13,946 nucleotides of DNA from an uncultured Oscillospiraceae bacterium (GTDB lineage: Bacteria > Bacillota > Clostridia > Oscillospirales > Acutalibacteraceae). A program made the position numbers and the translations under genes. The DNA lies in contig URNF01000043.1 in the NCBI GenBank assembly GCA_900549155.1, positions 1 to 13,946 on the forward strand. The letters run 5' to 3'. This document shows positions 6,457 through 13,933 of this stretch, piece by piece. The notes beneath the pieces are model-generated. The model made no database searches. It was not told the DNA's origin and worked only from the letters and a program-made list of their open reading frames with translations. Each line of letters begins with the position of its first letter. Positions within the stretch are counted from its first letter, which is position 1.

Positions 6457-8211
6457 GTGCTGCGGCAGCTGACGTTTGACAGACTGTTCCCCCGTTTTTT
6501 CACCGGCTGGTGTCTTGCCGCCTTTGTCGAAACGGTTTTGAACCCCTATGGCTTTGACGACAAGAGCTTTTTCACCGCCGTTTCCCCTCTGCGCTTTCTT
6601 CTCATCCTTTTTGCGGTCACGGCGGTGCTGACCGCCGTCGCGGTCAAACACAACACAAAGGCCGTCGAAACGCGTCTGATGGTCGGGGCGGTCTTTGTCT
6701 ATCTGTTCCTTTTGGCGCTGCTCAAAAGCGATTTCTGGTTTTCCATGGGGCTGGCGCTTATCATGCTGTTTGCGCTTTTATATGCCACGCATCACGACCG
6801 CATGAACCTTGCCGCATGGCAGCCGTCGCGGCGGCAGACCATCGCGATCATCGCAGCGGCGGGCGTGATCTTCACGGCGTTCAACTGTGCCGTGACGCTC
6901 TGTCGGTATTACGGGCATGTCAGTTCCACCTTCGATCTCGGCATTTTCTCGCAGATGTTCTACTATATGAAAGAAACAGGGCTGCCGCTGACGACCTGTG
7001 AGCGCAACGGGCTTTTGTCCCATTTTGCCGTGCACGTTTCGCCCATCTGGTATGTCCTGCTGCCGGGGTATCTCGTGTTTTCCTCTCCCGCCTATCTGCA
7101 GGTCATGCAGGCGCTGGTGCTGGCAAGCGCAGTCGTCCCGCTGTATCTTTTGATGCGGCGGCGCGGGCTGTCCGCACGCACGATAGTCGCCGTGTGTCTG
7201 TGCTTTTTTGCCTATCCCGCGCTGACGGGTGGCTGCTTTTATGATGTGCATGAAAACTGCTTTCTGACGCCGCTGCTTTTCTGGATGTTCTATTTCTTTG
7301 AAAGCGGCAGGCGCGTGCCGCTCGCGATCTTCACGCTGCTGACGCTGACGGTCAAGGAGGATGCCGCCGTCTATGTCGCCGCCTTTGCGCTGTATCTTTT
7401 GTGCAGCCGCAAGGCATACAAAACGGGGCTGTGCCTGCTTATCGGTGCGATCCTCTATTTTGTCGGCGCGATCGCCCTTTTGTCCGCATTCGGCGAGGGC
7501 GCCATGACCGCTTCGCGCTTTACCCCCTTTATGACCGATGTCGAGGGCGGCATGCTGCAGGTGCTGCGCAACATTTTCTTCGACCCGGCGTATCTGTTCA
7601 CCGAGGTGTTTACGGCGGAAAAAGTGCGTTTTTTGCTGCTCATGCTGGTGCCGCTGGCGTTTCTGCCGTTTTGCACGCGGCATGTTTCCCGCCTTTTGCT
7701 GCTCATTCCGATTTTGGCGATCAACGTCATGCCCGACTGGGTGTATCAGTATTCCACGCATTTCCAGTATGTGTTCGGCGGGCTGGCGCTTCTTTTCTAT
7801 CTCGCCGTTTTGAATCTCGGCGAGCTTCCCCGCAAATCGCGAGGACTGCTGCTGCCGCTTGCCGTGTGCTGTGCCGTACTGCTGGCGACCGCCGATCTCT
7901 CGGGATTTACGGGAACGATCAGCTATTATTTTGAAAACCGCGCACAGCATCAGCAGATAAATGCGGTTCTGACCGCCATTCCCGCCGATGCCGCCGTGCG
8001 CTGCGACGGGTTCTATCTCCCCGCCGTCTCCGCGCGGCGGGAGGTGTATGACACCTCCGAGGAGCACGAGGCGGACTATGTCGTTTTGGATCTGCGCGAC
8101 AGCTTTGAAAACAGCGCGGATGCCGATGCGGACTATGCCGCCGACGACAGCTATATCTGCGAAACGCATATTGACGATCTGATCGCCGTCTATCGGCGGA
8201 AAGGAGACTGA
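6457..8211 (+). CDS. DUF2079 domain integral membrane protein
   Basis: This is a 584-residue polytopic membrane protein with roughly a dozen hydrophobic segments. It matches the DUF2079 family by FDLGIFSQMFYY (about residue 160), the S-H-F-A-V-H-V-S-P-I-W-Y-x-L-L-P segment with the following SSPAYLQVMQA, the YDVHENCFLTPLLFWMFYFFE segment, and LTLTVKEDAAVYVA. The family resembles GT-C-type membrane glycosyltransferases in layout, but its reaction is unknown. The last 85 residues after the final membrane segment are soluble and acidic, ending DADADYAADDSYICETHIDDLIAVYRR. The start is set by AAGGAGG at 6442-6448. The stop is one base before the TetR start, so the two are translationally coupled. 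No convincing promoter was found in the short divergent gap to yunB. Confidence 0.85.
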   Translation: MLRQLTFDRLFPRFFTGWCLAAFVETVLNPYGFDDKSFFTAVSPLRFLLILFAVTAVLTAVAVKHNTKAVETRLMVGAVFVYLFLLALLKSDFWFSMGLALIMLFALLYATHHDRMNLAAWQPSRRQTIAIIAAAGVIFTAFNCAVTLCRYYGHVSSTFDLGIFSQMFYYMKETGLPLTTCERNGLLSHFAVHVSPIWYVLLPGYLVFSSPAYLQVMQALVLASAVVPLYLLMRRRGLSARTIVAVCLCFFAYPALTGGCFYDVHENCFLTPLLFWMFYFFESGRRVPLAIFTLLTLTVKEDAAVYVAAFALYLLCSRKAYKTGLCLLIGAILYFVGAIALLSAFGEGAMTASRFTPFMTDVEGGMLQVLRNIFFDPAYLFTEVFTAEKVRFLLLMLVPLAFLPFCTRHVSRLLLLIPILAINVMPDWVYQYSTHFQYVFGGLALLFYLAVLNLGELPRKSRGLLLPLAVCCAVLLATADLSGFTGTISYYFENRAQHQQINAVLTAIPADAAVRCDGFYLPAVSARREVYDTSEEHEADYVVLDLRDSFENSADADADYAADDSYICETHIDDLIAVYRRKGD

Positions 8212-8212
8212 C

Positions 8213-8770
8213 ATGCCGAATTTCACCCGCAAAGCCATCCAGGAGACGTTCATCTCCCTGCTCAATGAGCGCCCTTTGAAGCAGATCACGGTGAAGGACA
8301 TCGTGGATGCCTGCGGCATCAACCGCAACACCTTCTATTATCACTTTGCCGACATTCCGACGCTTTTGCAGGAGATCATCACCGAGGAAGCCGAAAGCAT
8401 CATCGAAAACTATCCGACGCTGGACTCCATCGAGCAATGCCTTGAGGTCGCGCTGCAATTTGCCATCAAGAACAAGCGCGCGGTGCTGCACATCTACAAT
8501 TCGGTCAGCCGCCATGTGTATGAGCAGTATCTCATGCAGGTGTGCGACTATGTCATCACCACCTACTGCAACACCCTGTTTAGCGACAAAAAGCTCAGCG
8601 ACGCGGACAAGACGCTCATCATCAGTCTGTATAAATGCACCTGCTTCGGCATTGTGATCGACTGGATGGCAAACGGCATGCGCGCCGACATTCTAAGCGA
8701 TCTGCACCGCCTGTGTGCACTGCAGCACGGTGCGATCGAAACCATGATCGACCGCGCCGCCGCGGACTAG
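8213..8770 (+). CDS. TetR/AcrR family transcriptional regulator
   Basis: This is a 185-residue one-component regulator. The N-terminal TetR DNA-binding domain spans about 5-52: helix 1 FTRKAIQETFISLLNER, then ITVKDIVDACGINRNTFYYHF with the recognition helix about 36-45 and the usual F-Y-x-H-F. The C-terminal part is an all-helical ligand-binding and dimer domain rich in cysteine and tyrosine, not assignable to a specific ligand. The RBS AAGGAG (8201-8206) lies in the end of the DUF2079 gene, and the ATG follows that stop by one base. The next operon downstream encodes an MMPL-type transporter, a common kind of TetR target. A paired-hexamer promoter lies in between. Control of that operon is inference; it could also autoregulate from upstream of the DUF2079 gene. 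Confidence 0.88.
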   Translation: MPNFTRKAIQETFISLLNERPLKQITVKDIVDACGINRNTFYYHFADIPTLLQEIITEEAESIIENYPTLDSIEQCLEVALQFAIKNKRAVLHIYNSVSRHVYEQYLMQVCDYVITTYCNTLFSDKKLSDADKTLIISLYKCTCFGIVIDWMANGMRADILSDLHRLCALQHGAIETMIDRAAAD

Positions 8771-8810
8771 ACATTTTCGCGCGTTTGTCTGAATTTTATA
8801 CATCTTCACC

Positions 8811-8845
8811 GCCTGTGCCCGATTTTGCGGCACAGGCATTTTTTT
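8811..8845 (+). terminator. Intrinsic terminator after the TetR gene
   Basis: A perfect 9-bp stem GCCTGTGCC/GGCACAGGC with a 9-base loop is followed by A and seven T residues, 40 bases after the TetR stop. It separates the DUF2079-TetR unit from the transporter operon. Confidence 0.9.
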
Positions 8846-8850
8846 GTCCG

Positions 8851-8879
8851 TATACAGAAAGTGCCGTGCGGCGTATACT
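8851..8879 (+). promoter_or_regulatory. Promoter of the DUF308-MMPL-heptad operon, with possible TetR operator
   Basis: TATACA (8851-8856) and TATACT (8874-8879) are 17 bases apart, a reasonable sigma-A promoter with a four-of-six -35. Both hexamers lie in the palindrome GTATAC (8850-8855 and 8873-8878), and GCCGTGCGGC sits between them at 8863-8872. Such symmetry over a promoter next to a TetR gene could be an operator, but this is inference. Confidence 0.5.
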
Positions 8880-8901
8880 ACCGTCGAAAGGAGAGATCTG
8901 T

Positions 8902-9498
8902 ATGCGTTCCGTAACCCCCATCCGTGCCGCCAAGATCGGCTATATTGTCACATCCGTGCTGCTTTGCCTTTTCGGCATCCTGCTGATCGCATGGCCCACC
9001 GTTTCCGTGCAGTGGATCGCCGTTTGCTGCGGCGTTCTGATGCTGCTGTTCGGCGTTGCCAAGCTGTGCGGCTATTTTTCCCGCGATCTTTACCGCCTGG
9101 CATTTCAGTATGACCTTGCCTTCGGCATTCTCCTGCTGGTGCTCGGCACGATCGTTTTGACCCACACCGAAAGTGCCATCGCCTTTTTGTGCGTGCTTTC
9201 CGGACTGTTCACCCTCTGCGACGGGCTTCTGAAAATTCAGACCGCCCTTGAGGCAAGACGCTTCGGCATCCCGCAGTGGTGGGGCATCCTGATCGGTGCC
9301 GTTCTGACCGGTGCACTCGGCGCGGTGCTTGTGTTCCGACCCGGCTTCGGTGCAGAGCTGCTCGTTGTCTGGCTCGGCATCACGCTGCTTGCCGAGGGGC
9401 TTTTGAGCCTTTTGACGGTCATCACCGCCGTGCGCATCATACGACATCAGCAAAAGGATGTCATCGAAGGCACCTGTTATGAAGAAAGTGAGGATTGA
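8902..9498 (+). CDS. DUF308 / HdeD-like small integral membrane protein
   Basis: This is a 198-residue membrane protein with about six transmembrane helices arranged as hairpins, as in the HdeD/DUF308 family. Family features are the repeated G-x-x-x-L-x-x-P/T-x-x-x-x-x-x-L-x-x-x-x-G patterns (LFGILLIAWPTVSVQWIAVCCGVLMLLFGVAKL region and LGAVLVFRPGFGAELLVVWLGITLLAEG region). The short C-terminus is charged (KDVIEGTCYEESED). HdeD contributes to acid resistance in Escherichia coli, but most DUF308 proteins have no assigned function. The ATG at 8902 is set by AAAGGAGA (8887-8894); the longer open frame upstream runs through the TetR gene and the terminator and is not coding. It is first in the transporter operon, with only six bases to the MMPL gene. 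Confidence 0.82.
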   Translation: MRSVTPIRAAKIGYIVTSVLLCLFGILLIAWPTVSVQWIAVCCGVLMLLFGVAKLCGYFSRDLYRLAFQYDLAFGILLLVLGTIVLTHTESAIAFLCVLSGLFTLCDGLLKIQTALEARRFGIPQWWGILIGAVLTGALGAVLVFRPGFGAELLVVWLGITLLAEGLLSLLTVITAVRIIRHQQKDVIEGTCYEESED

Positions 9499-9504
9499 CA
9501 CGCC

Positions 9505-11619
9505 ATGCGATTTTCAAGAGCGGTGGTCAAACACCGCGTCGTCATTCTGATCGTTGCCCTTTTGTTGCTGATTCCCTCAACACTCGGCATGATCGGCACG
9601 CGTATCAACTATGATATGCTCAACTACCTGCCCGACGACATGGACACCGTCATCGGTCAGGATGAACTCATGAAGGATTTCGGCAAGGGCGCTTTTTCGC
9701 TCATCGTTGTCGAGGACATGCCCGCAAAGGACGTCGCCGCCCTCAGAGAAAAGATCGAAAAGGTCGATCATGTGGAGACGGCTTTGTGGTATTCCTCGCT
9801 GGCGGACGTTTCCGTCCCGATGGAGCTGCTGCCCGACAAGATCTACAAGGAGTTCAACACCGACAACGCCACACTGATGGCGGTATTCTTTGACAGCGCC
9901 ACCTCGGCGGACGTCACGATGGACGCCATTCGGGAGATCCGCTCCATCGCCGGCAAGCAGTGCTTTGTTTCCGGCATGTCCGCGCTCGTGACCGATCTGA
10001 AGGATCTGTGCGAGCAGGAAGAGCCGATCTATGTCGGGCTTGCCGTCCTCTGTGCGTGCGTGGCGATGGTCGCGCTGCTCGACGGCTGGCTGGTACCGTT
10101 TGTGTTTTTGGCTTCCATCGGCATGATGATTCTTCTGAACCTCGGCACAAACTATTTCTTCGGCGAAATTTCGTACATCACAAAAGCGCTGTCCGCCGTT
10201 TTGCAGCTTGCCGTCACGATGGACTATTCCATCTTCCTGTGGCACAGCTACAACGAGCAGCGCACCCATTTTGACGATCCCAAGGAAGCGATGGCGCACG
10301 CCATCCACGAAACGCTGACCTCGGTCGTCGGCAGCTCCGTCACCACCGTCGCAGGCTTTGCCGCCTTGTGCTTCATGTCCTTCACGCTGGGGCGTGACCT
10401 CGGCATCGTGATGGCAAAGGGCGTCATCTTCGGCGTCATCGGCTGTGTCACCGTGCTGCCCGCCATGATCCTGGTGCTCGACAAGCCGCTGCAAAAGACC
10501 AAGCACCGTTCGATCATCCCGAACATGAACAAGTTTGCCAAGGGCGTCACCCGCGTGTTCCCCGTGTTCTTGGTGCTGTTTGTGGCACTTGTGCCGCCGG
10601 CATACTATGCCTACAGCAAGACAAACAGCGAGGTCTATTATGACATGGGACAGTGCCTGCCCGCGGACATGGAATATGTCATCGCCAACTCGAAGCTGTC
10701 CGATGACTTCAACATTGCTTCCACGCACATGGTGCTGGTGGATGCCAACCTGTCCCCGAAGACCGTGCGCGCCATGAGCGCCGAAATGGAAAAGGTCGAC
10801 GGTGTCAAATATGTGCTGGGACTGGAGTCGGTGATCGGCTCACGCGTGCCGGAGGAAATCCTGCCGGACAGCATCCGCAGCATTCTGAAAAGCGACAAAT
10901 GGGAGCTGCTGCTCATCAACTCCGAATATAAGGTCGCCAGCGACGCGGTCAACGCGCAGGTCGGCAGCCTCAACGATATTCTGAAAAAATACGACAAGAC
11001 GGGCATGCTCATCGGCGAAGCCCCCTGCATGAAGGACATGATCGAAACGACCGATCACGACTTCAAGGTCGTCAACGCCATCTCCATTCTCGCCATATTT
11101 GTCATCATCGCACTGGTGGAAAAGAGCGCCTCGCTGCCGTTCATTCTGATCGCGGTCATCGAGCTTGCCATCTTCATCAACCTCGGTCTGCCGCACTTCT
11201 TAGGGCAGTCGCTGCCGTTCATCGCCCCGATCTGCATCAGCACCATTCAGCTGGGCGCCACCGTGGACTATGCCATTCTGATGACCACCCGCTATAAGGC
11301 GGAGCGCATCGGCGGCGCCGACAAGCGCAGTGCCGTCACCACCGCGCTCGCGACATCCATTCCGTCCATCCTCGTCAGCGGCATCGGACTGTTCGCCGCG
11401 ACCTTCGGCGTGGCGGTCTATTCCGACATCGACATCATCAGCTCCATGTGTATGCTGATGGCGCGCGGTGCGGTCGTCAGTATGCTGTGTGTCATCCTGA
11501 TCCTGCCTGCACTGCTGATGCTGTGCGACGGACTGATCACAAGAACCACTCTCGGCATGAAACAGTGCCGCAACCATCATACGGAGGTAAAGAGCCATGA
11601 AACGACTGTCATCCATTAA
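9505..11619 (+). CDS. MMPL family (RND superfamily) transporter
   Basis: This is a 704-residue proton-driven RND-type exporter of the MMPL/hydrophobe class. It has the duplicated plan of two halves, each with one membrane helix, a large extracytoplasmic loop and five helices. TM1 is about 12-30, loop 1 about 32-175, TM2-6 about 176-325; TM7 is about 350-369, loop 2 about 370-520, TM8-12 about 521-676. The paired aspartates expected for proton relay are present in mirror positions: D240-Y241 (AVTMDYSIFLWHSY) and D588-Y589 (GATVDYAILMTTRYKAE). The start is preceded by a weak GAGG site 11 bases upstream, within the end of the DUF308 gene. The end overlaps the next gene by 23 bases. Known relatives export lipids, siderophores or drugs; the substrate here cannot be told from sequence. 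Confidence 0.93.
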   Translation: MRFSRAVVKHRVVILIVALLLLIPSTLGMIGTRINYDMLNYLPDDMDTVIGQDELMKDFGKGAFSLIVVEDMPAKDVAALREKIEKVDHVETALWYSSLADVSVPMELLPDKIYKEFNTDNATLMAVFFDSATSADVTMDAIREIRSIAGKQCFVSGMSALVTDLKDLCEQEEPIYVGLAVLCACVAMVALLDGWLVPFVFLASIGMMILLNLGTNYFFGEISYITKALSAVLQLAVTMDYSIFLWHSYNEQRTHFDDPKEAMAHAIHETLTSVVGSSVTTVAGFAALCFMSFTLGRDLGIVMAKGVIFGVIGCVTVLPAMILVLDKPLQKTKHRSIIPNMNKFAKGVTRVFPVFLVLFVALVPPAYYAYSKTNSEVYYDMGQCLPADMEYVIANSKLSDDFNIASTHMVLVDANLSPKTVRAMSAEMEKVDGVKYVLGLESVIGSRVPEEILPDSIRSILKSDKWELLLINSEYKVASDAVNAQVGSLNDILKKYDKTGMLIGEAPCMKDMIETTDHDFKVVNAISILAIFVIIALVEKSASLPFILIAVIELAIFINLGLPHFLGQSLPFIAPICISTIQLGATVDYAILMTTRYKAERIGGADKRSAVTTALATSIPSILVSGIGLFAATFGVAVYSDIDIISSMCMLMARGAVVSMLCVILILPALLMLCDGLITRTTLGMKQCRNHHTEVKSHETTVIH

Positions 11620-13582
11620 ACAGTATCTCAAAAAACCGATCGTGTGGGCGCTCTGCGCGGCACTGCTTGTCGGCAGCGCCGCCGGTGTTGTCGGCACGCT
11701 GACATTCACAAAAGACACAAAGCTGCAGACAGCTGCTCCCGCGCAGACGGGCGGCAGCACCACCGCCGCCGACAGCGACACAAAAACGGTGGATAAGGAT
11801 GAAACCGTTTATGTACTCGCCGGTGCGGACGGCAGCGTGCAGAAGATCATCGTCAGCGACTGGATCAAAAATGCCATCGGCAGCACCACGCTGACCGATG
11901 TCGGCACGCTCGGCGACGTGCAGAACGTCAAGGGCGACGAAAGCTACACCATGAACGGCGACAATATGCGCGTGTGGGACGCTGCGGGCAACGACATCTA
12001 TTGCCAGGGCAGCATCGAAAAGGAGCTGCCGGTCGGACTGACCGTGTCCTACACGCTGGACGGCAAAGCCATCAGCCCTGCCGACCTCGCAGGAAAGAGC
12101 GGCAAGGTCACCGTCCGCTTTGACTATCAAAACCGCCAGTATGAGACTGTCAAGATCGACGGCAAGGACGAAAAGATCTATGTGCCGTTTGCCATGCTGA
12201 CCGGCATGCTGCTCGACAGCGATGTATTCCAGAATGTCACCGTCAGCAACGGCAAGCTCATCAACGACGGCAACCACACCGCCGTCATCGGCATCGCCTT
12301 CCCCGGTCTGCAGGAAAACCTCGCACTTTCCGCCGACAAGCTGGAGATCCCCTCCTATGTGGAGATCACCGCCGACGTCAAGAATTTTGAAATGACCAAC
12401 ACCGTGACGGTCGCCACCAATGAGCTGCTCAACGGCATCGACACCGACAAGCTGAACACGGCAAAGGATTTGAAAAACGCGGTCGATCAGATGACCGACG
12501 CCATGCGTCAGCTGACCGACGGTTCCTCGAAGCTGTATGCGGGACTGACCACGCTGCTGCAAAAATCCGATGAGCTGGTTGCCGGCATCGACAAGCTCGC
12601 CGCAGGCGCTGCGGCGCTGAAGGACGGCACGGGCACCGTGGACGCGGGCACGGCAAAGCTGCTCACAGGACTGACCACACTGTGCGACAACAACGCCACC
12701 CTAAACGGCGGTGCGAAAAAGGTCTTTGAAACGCTGCTTGCCTCTGCCGACGAACAGATCGCCGCAAAGGGGCTGACGGTCGACAAGCTGACCATCGACG
12801 GCTATGAGAAAACCCTCACAGCACTCATCAGCGCCCCCAACGCGACGCAGACGGCGGAGCTTGTCGGCATCGCGAACACCGTACTGGAGCAAAAGCTCGC
12901 GGCGGCAGGTGTGCCGCAGGCGCAGTATGACGCTGTGAAATATATGCTGTATCAGCGCATCGCCGTCCAGCAAAAGACACAGGAAGTCGCCATGCAGGAG
13001 GTCGTCGTGCTGCTGAAGCAGGCAAGCGCGGGCACGCCCGCTGCCATGCAGGAGGTCGGCGCTGCCATGCAGGCTGCCGCCACCGAAAACGGCAAAAAGG
13101 CGATAAACGGGCTGCTGCTTGCAATGGCAAAGGAAACGCTCGCCCCTACGATCAAGGACGCGATCGCATCGCTTGACGAATACAACACGTTCTACACGGG
13201 GCTTGCCGCCTACACCGCCGGTGTGGCGGAAGCCAAGGACGGCGCGACGGCGCTGAAATCCGGCACGGCACAGCTTGCCGCAGGGGCAAACACCCTGTAT
13301 GACGGCGTGCTGCAGCTGAAAAACGGCGCACCGGCGCTGGTGGACGGCGTGAGTGCTCTGAAAGACGGCAGCGCAACGCTGTCCGACGGACTTGCCCGCT
13401 TCAACAAAGAGGGCGTGCAGAAGCTGTCCGACGCCGTGAACGGCGATCTTGCGGGACTGTATACGCGTCTCAAAGCGACGGTGGATGTCTCCAAGCACTA
13501 TAAGTCCTTCTCCGGCATCACCGATCAGATGGACGGTCAGGTGAAATTCATCTATCGCACGGCGGACATCTCCGTGAAATAA
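11597..13582 (+). CDS. Membrane-anchored protein with L-x-x-G heptad repeats (YhgE/Pip-related, MMPL partner)
   Basis: This 661-residue protein has an N-terminal membrane anchor (about 15-36), a low-complexity linker (37-68), and a beta-rich extracytoplasmic domain (about 69-270). Two blocks of the X3-L-x-x-G heptad follow. Block 1 is about 306-358. Block 2 has seven repeats in perfect register at L553, L560, L567, L574, L581, L588 and L595, each followed by G three residues later. A mainly helical segment of about 170 residues lies between them. Unlike full YhgE/Pip proteins there are no C-terminal membrane helices; it ends in a soluble tail. GGAGGT at 11583-11588 sets the start, and the gene overlaps the MMPL end by 23 bases in another frame. 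The role as extracytoplasmic partner of the MMPL pump is inferred from context. Confidence 0.85.
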   Translation: MKRLSSIKQYLKKPIVWALCAALLVGSAAGVVGTLTFTKDTKLQTAAPAQTGGSTTAADSDTKTVDKDETVYVLAGADGSVQKIIVSDWIKNAIGSTTLTDVGTLGDVQNVKGDESYTMNGDNMRVWDAAGNDIYCQGSIEKELPVGLTVSYTLDGKAISPADLAGKSGKVTVRFDYQNRQYETVKIDGKDEKIYVPFAMLTGMLLDSDVFQNVTVSNGKLINDGNHTAVIGIAFPGLQENLALSADKLEIPSYVEITADVKNFEMTNTVTVATNELLNGIDTDKLNTAKDLKNAVDQMTDAMRQLTDGSSKLYAGLTTLLQKSDELVAGIDKLAAGAAALKDGTGTVDAGTAKLLTGLTTLCDNNATLNGGAKKVFETLLASADEQIAAKGLTVDKLTIDGYEKTLTALISAPNATQTAELVGIANTVLEQKLAAAGVPQAQYDAVKYMLYQRIAVQQKTQEVAMQEVVVLLKQASAGTPAAMQEVGAAMQAAATENGKKAINGLLLAMAKETLAPTIKDAIASLDEYNTFYTGLAAYTAGVAEAKDGATALKSGTAQLAAGANTLYDGVLQLKNGAPALVDGVSALKDGSATLSDGLARFNKEGVQKLSDAVNGDLAGLYTRLKATVDVSKHYKSFSGITDQMDGQVKFIYRTADISVK

Positions 13583-13592
13583 GCAACAACAG

Positions 13593-13626
13593 AAAACCGG
13601 CTGCCGATAAACGGCAGCCGGTTTTT
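13593..13626 (+). terminator. Intrinsic terminator of the transporter operon
   Basis: A perfect 14-bp stem (AAAACCGGCTGCCG/CGGCAGCCGGTTTT) with the loop ATAAA is followed by T residues, 10 bases after the last stop. The A-rich left side also gives a T-tract on the minus strand, so it may work in both directions. Confidence 0.92.
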
Positions 13627-13733
13627 GTGATGTAAAGGTTAAAATATTCATCATTGCAGGAATTGACGCTCTTATCTCTTATCTGGAAACGACGATTTGA
13701 GAGAAGAACGAAAGAGTGAAAAGTGAAAAGAAC

Positions 13734-13777
13734 AAAAAGAAACGACAATCTTCTTTCGAAAATTGTCGTTTCTTTTT
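13734..13777 (-). terminator. Bidirectional hairpin terminator after the tRNA genes
   Basis: A perfect 16-bp inverted repeat (AAAAAGAAACGACAAT/ATTGTCGTTTCTTTTT) has a 12-base loop. On the minus strand it directly follows the tRNA-Glu CCA end, sharing its last base, and ends in TTTTT. On the plus strand it also ends in TTTTT. Between it and the operon terminator (13627-13733) there is only A/G-rich spacer with no gene seen. Confidence 0.85.
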
Positions 13778-13852
13778 GGTGACCCGTACGAGATTCGAAC
13801 TCGTGTTGCCGGCGTGAGAGGCCGGAGTCTTAGGCCACTTGACCAACGGGCC
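13777..13852 (-). tRNA. tRNA-Glu (anticodon CTC)
   Basis: This is a 76-base cloverleaf on the minus strand. The acceptor stem GGCCCGT pairs with ACGGGTC (one G-U). The D arm is GTC...GAC. The anticodon stem CCGGC/GCCGG encloses the loop CTCTCAC with anticodon CTC, which reads GAG. The T arm is ACGAG-TTCGAAT-CTCGT. Discriminator A and CCA are encoded. It lies five bases downstream of tRNA-Lys in the same transcript. Confidence 0.96.
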
Positions 13853-13857
13853 ACAAT

Positions 13858-13933
13858 TGGTACACCATCACGGGCTCGAACCGTGGACACCCTGATTAAG
13901 AGTCAGGTGCTCTACCAACTGAGCTAATGGTGC
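13858..13933 (-). tRNA. tRNA-Lys (anticodon CTT)
   Basis: This is a 76-base cloverleaf on the minus strand. The acceptor stem GCACCAT pairs with ATGGTGT, with a G1-U72 wobble. The D arm has AGCTCAGTTGGTAGAGC. The anticodon stem CCTGA/TCAGG encloses the loop CTCTTAA with anticodon CTT, which reads AAG. The T arm is CACGG-TTCGAGC-CCGTG. Discriminator A and CCA are encoded. It is the first of two clustered tRNA genes seen; others could lie beyond the window edge. Confidence 0.96.

Noticed and set aside
6778..8331. Minus-strand open frame (517 codons) opposite the DUF2079 gene
   Set aside because: It is low in hydrophobic structure, rich in Gln/Arg/His/Gly, spans two real genes on the other strand, and has no family match recognised.
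8769..8790. AGACA/TGTCT inverted repeat at the end of the TetR gene as an operator
   Set aside because: Only five bases per arm with a 12-base centre, positioned at the gene end before the terminator; too weak to support.
8635..8901. Upstream extension of the DUF308 frame into the TetR gene
   Set aside because: The extension would cross the TetR terminator and the operon promoter. The ATG at 8902 has a strong ribosome site and gives a normal family N-terminus.
9577..10728. Minus-strand open frame (383 codons) opposite the MMPL gene
   Set aside because: Shadow of a well-supported transporter gene; its composition is typical of a reverse-frame artefact.
12512..13400. Possible DNA tandem repeat or CRISPR-like array in the heptad gene
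   Set aside because: The periodicity is 21 bases in coding register with variable bases, explained by the protein heptads; no identical repeats or spacers.
13627..13733. Purine-rich stretch with GTGAAAA direct repeats
   Set aside because: Short low-complexity spacer between two terminators; no gene, RNA fold or mobile-element end could be supported.
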